From Vermamoeba vermiformis (Eukaryota; Tubulinea; Echinamoebida), in contig JBEWZL010000243.1 of the NCBI GenBank assembly GCA_045837725.1, forward strand, positions 62,001 to 126,000: 64,000 nucleotides of DNA, given 5' to 3'. The position numbers and the translations under genes are program-made. This document shows positions 58,443 to 64,000 of this stretch, in pieces. Under the pieces are notes generated by a model. That model saw nothing but the letters and a program-made list of their open reading frames with translations. It made no database searches and was not told the DNA's origin. Each line of letters begins with the position of its first letter. The first letter of the stretch is position 1.

Positions 58443-59597
58443 ATGGTGAAGATCAAAGTCACAGAACGGATTGCTCAATTTATTGACGAGGCAATCACTT
58501 CGAAGAGTATCGGTTCGGACCTAGACACTTTGCGTACAAGCAAAGAAGAAGGAGGAATTGAGATCGCCGTCCTAGATCGTGTTTGCAAGAAATGGCGAGA
58601 GAAAAATCCTACAAAAAAAATATGGTTACACGAGCTTACTAAAGGATCTGAGGCGTATTTTCCTCCTAAAGTTGCTCCAGTCAGGGTAAGCTTAATTTCA
58701 AATATTAATTATTCATTTTCTCCGGAAAGTTATCTATTGGTATTTGTGAATATGATATCCACACAATAATATTAAATATTTTTAATATATTGGGTAATAA
58801 TTGAATCTTCTTCCGAAAGCTCCTTTTTTCCGATCGGATCTGACACTCCTTTCTACTAGAACCCAGAGCTCGAGAAACGTCTTCAAGCAATTAAACACGA
58901 AGTAGACAATCGCAGATATTATAAATACGTATCAGACGTGTCCTACGTACAGGTAAGTACTCGACCCAGATGCAGTAATCTTTACTAATTAACCGTCGTA
59001 GAAAATGGAGACCTACAGAGATACCGCAGAATTACGCACATTCAAATCGCAAGCATCGATTGGTGTCAATATCATTTTTACTGTCATCAGTTTCTTCGTC
59101 GCAGGATTTTTTGCTGTCAAATATTACACGGGCAACACCTTCTTTGTAAGGACTTACTTGAGTCTATATATGGATTATACTAACTTAGTACGATGTAGGC
59201 AGTTATTGTAGGTCTATTCTGCGGTGTTGGAGGTTTGGTCTTGGATTCGTTCCTGTTCATTTTGCGTGGCTCGCGTGTCGATTCGTCAATCGATAAACGC
59301 GATCAAAAAGAAAAGAAAGGATTCAGTCCATTTGCAGATCCAACTGACCAATTGGATGCGAGCTCTAGACTTCGTGGTGTTGATATTGATGAGCTACTTA
59401 GAAAGGCTAAGGAGTCCAAAGACGGAGTTGTAGTGATGGACAATTACCAAGAACAAACGCAAGAAGAAAAGATTGAGAAGAAAGGCACTAACGACAATAC
59501 TAAGGCCACTAAAGACAATAAGGAGAAGAAGGCTCAAGCGAGTCCTCAAGCCAAGAACAAGAAGGAAAAGAGCTCGGGCAAGCTCAAGACTGCTTAA
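58443..59597 (+). CDS. TMEM199: V-ATPase assembly factor TMEM199/Vma12-like
   Basis: ATG at 58443 (MVKIKVTERIAQFIDEAITS), about 240 residues in four exons. The family signature WLHELTKGSEAYFPPKVAP, NPELEKRLQAIKHEVDNRRY and KYVSDVSYVQ matches YLHELLEGSEIYLPEVV..NPELVARLEKIK of animal TMEM199. Two membrane segments follow (IGVNIIFTVISFFVAGFFAV and AVIVGLFCGVGGLVLDSFLF). The C-terminal extension is longer than usual, charged and Lys-rich (KKGTNDNTKATKDNKEKKAQ), facing the cytosol. Vma12/TMEM199 works in the ER with Vma21/Vma22 to assemble the membrane sector of the vacuolar proton pump. The last splice uses the first of two AGs (GTAG-GCAGTTATT), which keeps AVIVG in the second membrane segment. 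Confidence 0.85.
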
Positions 59598-59935
59598 GCT
59601 CGATTTCAGGTTGCTTTCATCTTTCCTTGGTCGTAAATACTGTAAATATAAGTATACTTCGTAATTAAAAGCATTGGTGCTGTAGATCCGCCGCATCCAG
59701 AATTCCTGATCAAGCGCGATCTTCCGATCGTGTTTGTAACGAAACTTCATTATCCCTCGTTGCTACTTTGCCAATAGATATTATTGGCATCGGCATACGA
59801 ACACGTACGAATGACTACTGACTTATCGACGAAATTCGCGCCTAAATTAATCGGTGAATGAAAAACGGTAACAAAAAAAATGTATGGCAATTATTGATAT
59901 ACTATCACTTATTAATACCACAAAGCATTATAACT

Positions 59936-61110
59936 ATGTCAGAAGCTCCTAAGCAAACGGTTAAATACGGCATTGTTACTGATATGCCAGAATCTTTTGC
60001 CAGATTGATGAAAGCTCAAGGAATGGAAGCTCACGCCGAGCTTATTTTCTACGGACTTGTAGTTAGTGTCACTCTCGCCTTGGCTGGCCTCGTATTTTGG
60101 GCATTGAACAGAAAGCGCAAGGCCACTCGACCTGTTCCTAGCGCGTTTGATGATTTCCAAAGAGCCGTTACATCTTCTGTCGATGAAGTTCCCAGTAAGT
60201 AACAGCTACAAGAAGTAGTCCTATATTTTTAACTAATATTTTGGCAATTTATAATTTATTCTGAAGTTATCTCAGCGAATATTGAATTTTGACAAAATAA
60301 TTCACAGATTTGCAAACAAGTGTTGGATCCACTGCTGTTTTCGATGTTGTCGAAACCGAAGTTAAGACCAACGGTCATGTCGTCAAGAGAGAGGTCGTTG
60401 GCACCGTGACTACCGTTAAGTCTGAGCCCAAGACACCCACGTAAGTCCGATTATTGTTTATTAACTACTGAAATTACCGTCGCATACAAAAATGACGAGC
60501 GAATATTCTTATATACACGCGCTAATACCCGTTACTTAGTAAACGTGGCATTAACTTGAATAATCTCGAGATTACTATGCGAGATACTCGATCTCCCGAT
60601 GTCAGGTAATTAGCTAAACCAATATCTATCCCCATATTGCAACGTCTGTTTCTGCTCGCTAGCATCAAATGGACTCAATTCCCGAAAATAGCATCATGTA
60701 AATAGTTTTTTAATTAAAAGATCTGTCTACAAATGTACTCGAGTCTTGCTTTGTCTGGTATACTGCTTCTGTGTGCTCACGAAGATAGTATAATCGGACG
60801 AAGTGAGCCTCGAGACCTTTGCCAAGCGCAGATCTCAGTTAGTTTTAACTTAATTTAAACTAATTCGTTAGCAACCCGCAATTACACCGGATACTAACAT
60901 TGCGTTTGTATTTTAGCAGCTCCACTCGCTCTCGTAAGGCTCCTACTTTGTTCTCCCCGACTGGCGACTACATTTTGACTCCCAAGTCACCCGGTGTAAG
61001 TACATCCCTTACTGCTTACTTCTAAAACTTTACAATGAATTGATATTAATCTTATTTTTGTATTACAGAGACGAAAGTCACGCAAGTCTCTTGGCGAAGG
61101 CAAGAACTAA
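59936..61110 (+). CDS. Single-TM protein with basic tail; possible cassette exon
   Basis: ATG at 59936 (MSEAPKQTVKYGIVTDMPES). One membrane segment (LIFYGLVVSVTLALAGLVFW) is followed by NRKRKATRPVPS, so the C-terminus faces the cytosol. Next exon NLQTSVGSTAVFDVVETEVK, HVVKREVVGTVTTVKSEPKT. Then a ~470-nt gap contains a well-bounded 66-nt segment (60540-60605, TTAG before, GTAATT after) reading KRGINLNNLEITMRDTRSPD in phase; including or skipping it keeps the frame. The last exons give SSTRSRKAPTLFSPTGDYIL, TPKSPG and RRKSRKSLGEGKN, TAA at 61108-61110. The SPTGDYILTPKSP and RRKSRKS stretches look like proline-directed and basophilic phosphorylation sites. Family not recognised. Confidence 0.6.
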
Positions 61111-61386
61111 ACGCTGTACAGCCGGATCTTTTATTTTTTTCAAGTCAATTCCTTGACGCGAGTTGTTTATATATCTATAAGAAAATATATAGCGCTTGTA
61201 TTGTAATAATACTATTTATAAATCGATTTTAACTAAACGAACGAACGTGGATCCAAAACAAAAAGAAAAAATCACGTGTCAGGTCAAGAGCAGCAAAATT
61301 CGCTCGTTTATTGAGAAATATCTAAATTTTACTAAACGTGGCAACGAAGCATTAATGACTGATATAGAGCAGCTGTAGATTTTCAA

Positions 61387-64000
61387 ATGAGTAGGTTTTG
61401 GTTTGCCATCTGGAAATAGCAGTATTAAATAAGACTAATCTTGATTATTGTAGGCAAAAGCGTAACAATTAAATTTAGGATAATTTATCAAACGTCCAAT
61501 GACCAGCAAGTGCTCGCTGTAGCAGGATCAGAAAGCTTTTGTGGAAATTGGGATCCTCAGCAAGCCTTCAAATTATCAAAAGTAGAAAATGGCGTTTGGG
61601 AAGGAACAATCAAATTAGATGGTACGTAAATATTAATATTTTAGATTTTTTACGCATTTTTGATATTTTTTTTGTTGGTTGAAACTTTGCAATTTCAAAA
61701 TCATCTGTATACCATCAATCTTATTCCAAAGACAGACAAATTTTAAATATAAATTGTCTTTACTTTACGATGCATACGAATTTCGATCTTTACGGTCCTA
61801 GAAGAAATGAATTTGGTTCTCTGAAAATTCAGATCTTGTTGTAACCTTGATTCGTTTAGAGCCGGAGCGTAAAACCATAGAATATAAGTACATCCTAGTC
61901 GGCGATAATGGAACTGTTACTTGGGAAGAAGGCGAGAACAGAATTCTCAACCTGGTCAAACATTACAGATCAAGATCTCTTATTAAGCTCGTTGATAATT
62001 GGAGAGTACGTAAAATATTATTAAGCCATGAGGCATATCTAATATAGTCGTATTATTAGGATAGCACGTTTAATCCAGATAAACGGTGGATCTTGCAAGT
62101 CAGCGAGGTGCATTTGAAAAATATTCCAGATGAAGCGCCCTTTAATACCTCCGACTTAGTATTATTCATTAATTATGGCAAACAAAAGCATAGCGCAGTA
62201 ATTAGGAAAGGAACGCACGCTGATAAATGGAAACAATTAGAATGGTTTTATTTAATTACGTCAGAGCAGCTCGAAACAAATCACGTGATATTCGAAGGAG
62301 ATGTGTCGAGTAATTTCGAGGAACAAGACAGTTTTGTTATTCCGATCAAATACGTGCTTCAGACGCTAGAGAACGAAAATACCAAGACCAATATTTATAA
62401 GCAAGAATTGAACTTATCAGTCAACGACGAGTTCATTTCAACGCTCGAAATTCACTTCAAGCTATATGAAGAGAGCGATATTGATAAAGAAATCGAAGAG
62501 GTTTACTTGGAATTAGAGTAAGATCCAGATCAAGTTTTGTAACGAAATTATTATAATTTACTAATTGTACTTTACTCATTTAGAGATATTCAAGAGCATC
62601 AAACTGACTTAAAGGTTGCGAAGAAGGCACGCGATTATTTAAAAGAGGTAATTTAACTTTCTTAACTTGTTCGAGCGGATTTACCTCTGGTCTGAATTTC
62701 TTACTTACAATTAATTATCCAAGGGCGAGCCTCGTCGTACTGGATTGGAGAAGTATCCATGGGCTAAAGATGATAATTATCCACCGCACGTTGGCCGATT
62801 AAAGTTCTCAGCTAAATGGGAGAACTTCCAGCTCGAATTCGCCTCGATATCCAAACTCGTTAAATTGTCGATTATTAAGAGCTTTAGAGGTTGCGAGAAC
62901 GATCTTCGCGAGCGCAATACGTTTGATGCGTACAGAAAGCCATTTGAACGGTACGAAATTTTATCAATTTTATTTTTTGTAACGAAATTATTTTGCTGGA
63001 AATTCTTAGTATTAATTATTGATCGCCCTGCATCATAGGTTACACAAATACGAGAAGTTTAGAGAGTTGTTTAAGCTACCGGATCCAGTCATTACAAGAG
63101 ATGAACGGTGGAAAAGTGACTATAAATTTGGCTTACAACGCGTTGGAGGATGTAATCCTTTGTTGATAGAGAAAGTAGGCAGTGCCAAGATTAGGTTAGT
63201 ATAGTATATATGTATAAATCGTCGTACTAACAGAATTGATTAGATCCGTACTTAATGGTGTTGATGAATCCAAATTGATGGTAGATCCGGCCAACAGCTT
63301 GAGATTCGAAGCAGATATCGAAAATAGATTCTATATGGTACTTATTCTATATTTATGGCATTCATAATCTCATTATTTCCTTGCAGGTCGATTACCGAGA
63401 AGTATTGAAGGATCTCATCGTTGCTGCAGGTGATGAGATTAAAAATCAACCAATGGTCCGACCTGTTTGTCTAATGCGCGTAGCTGATGACGATAAGCTC
63501 TATCCTGTTGCTATTCAATTGAACTGGCGACAAGATCTGCCGAACCCGATCTTCTACGCTGTGGATCAGAAAGACAATCCGGAATTATGGCTCTATGTAA
63601 AGATGTGGTACGTGTACAACAGCTAATACGCGTTAGAACGATCATATATTGAACAGAAGATAATATTTCCTTATTTGGCAATTCTTTGTAACGGATCTTC
63701 TTTAGGTTCCAAATGGCCGACGCAAACGTCCAAACACTTGGCTATCATACTGCATTAACGCACTTCATTGTTGAGGCTGTAACTGTCTGCGCGTATCATC
63801 ATTTGGATACTAAGCACCCGATCTTCAGGTACGGATGCTGCTGCAGAGAATACACTTGCACGTTATTTATCCACAATTATTTCTTAGAATTCTCAAGCCT
63901 CATTTCTACGGCACATTTATTTTGAACCAGAAGACGCGCACTCAACTCTTCCCGAACTATTTTGAACCTATTCTCGCGCTCGGTGCATCCAAAGAAGGTA
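61387..64000 (+). CDS. CBM20-C2-lipoxygenase fusion, 3' end outside window
   Basis: Exon 1 is only ATGA (61387-61390); splicing to 61454 gives MSKSVTIKFRIIYQTSNDQQ. An N-terminal CBM20 starch-binding domain is clear: VLAVAGSESFCGNWDPQQAF, GVWEGTIKLD, TIEYKYILVGD, VTWEEGENRIL. A C2/PLAT-like beta domain follows (DSTFNPDKRWILQVSEVHLK). The lipoxygenase part shows GLEKYPWAKDDNYPPH, DERWKSDYKFGLQRVGGCNP (family substrate-channel motif), VAIQLNWRQDLPNP, MADANVQTLGYHTALTHF with the HxxxxH iron-binding pair, and HHLDTKHPIFRILKPHF. The gene runs off the window after GASKEG, so the last iron ligands are not visible. Lipoxygenases dioxygenate polyunsaturated fatty acids; a glycan-binding domain on one is unusual. 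Confidence 0.85.

Noticed and set aside
1-64000. Transposons, LTR elements, virus-derived genes, CRISPR
   Set aside because: No transposase, reverse transcriptase, integrase, capsid-like frame, long terminal repeat or regularly spaced direct-repeat array was seen.

Overview
This window is nuclear DNA of an intron-rich, AT-rich, gene-dense eukaryote, most likely a free-living protist. I cannot place it more precisely from sequence alone. The evidence is: almost every gene is split by short GT-AG introns of roughly 45-100 nt; donors are nearly always GTAAGT or GTACGT; there is a eukaryotic tRNA-Ser followed by a T-run terminator; and eukaryote-specific proteins occur (THO complex subunit 3, a TMEM199/Vma12-like V-ATPase assembly factor, F-box/SNF2 proteins, RhoGEF, arrestin, Rab-like GTPase). 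TAA, TAG and TGA all end genes, so the code looks standard. I recognised no transposon, retroelement, virus-derived gene or CRISPR array.

Layout. 0-0.9 kb: 3' end of a THOC3-like WD40 gene. 1-9 kb: tandem pair of F-box/SNF2 ATPase genes (minus) whose upstream regions are also duplicated. 9.9-11.3 kb: F-box gene ending in a 20-bp palindrome. 11.5-14.3 kb: tandem pair of NmrA-like NAD(P)-binding proteins (minus). 14.7-15.2 kb: small one-TM protein. 15.6-16.4 kb: divergent Rab-like GTPase. 17.1-18.8 kb: DH-PH RhoGEF. 19.8-20.3 kb: four-TM protein. 20.4-23.7 kb: tandem pair of F-box-arrestin fusion genes (minus). 24.2-26.9 kb: HGSNAT-like multi-TM acyltransferase. 27.2-30.0 kb: tandem pair of secreted proteins separated by a double hairpin. 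30.2-35.6 kb: third, divergent F-box/SNF2 gene. 35.6-38.5 kb: an unresolved stretch, a hypothetical gene and an F-box gene. 38.8-39.0 kb: GC-rich candidate structured RNA. 39.2-41.1 kb: C2-domain protein. 41.2-43.4 kb: pair of two-TM proteins (minus). 44-45.8 kb: LRR protein. 46-47.1 kb: 2H phosphoesterase. 47.5-49.3 kb: zinc-ribbon/PX protein. 49.6-51.1 kb: tandem beta-sandwich protein. 51.6-53.3 kb: F-box/LRR protein. 53.6 kb: long hairpin. 53.8-55.1 kb: membrane RING E3 with a tRNA-Ser gene inside an intron. 55.5-56.7 kb: HtrA/trypsin-fold protein with a Cys at the nucleophile position. 56.9-58.1 kb: probably mitochondrial cold-shock-domain protein. 58.4-59.6 kb: TMEM199/Vma12-like. 59.9-61.1 kb: one-TM protein with a possible cassette exon. 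61.4-64 kb: CBM20-C2-lipoxygenase, cut by the window end.

Themes. Recent tandem duplication dominates (five adjacent pairs), and F-box genes are strikingly common: eight clear or likely, plus one LRR protein with a C-terminal F-box-like segment. They are fused to SNF2 ATPase, arrestin or LRR modules and so look like lineage-specific SCF ubiquitin-ligase adaptors. The best candidate for something undescribed is the F-box-arrestin architecture. Others are the multi-hairpin RNA at 38.8 kb, the perfect TGACAC/GTGTCA palindrome scattered through introns and spacers, and a dispersed GATCTG-type word that seems over-represented in exons, introns and spacers alike. All splice models were read by eye and were not checked against transcripts.
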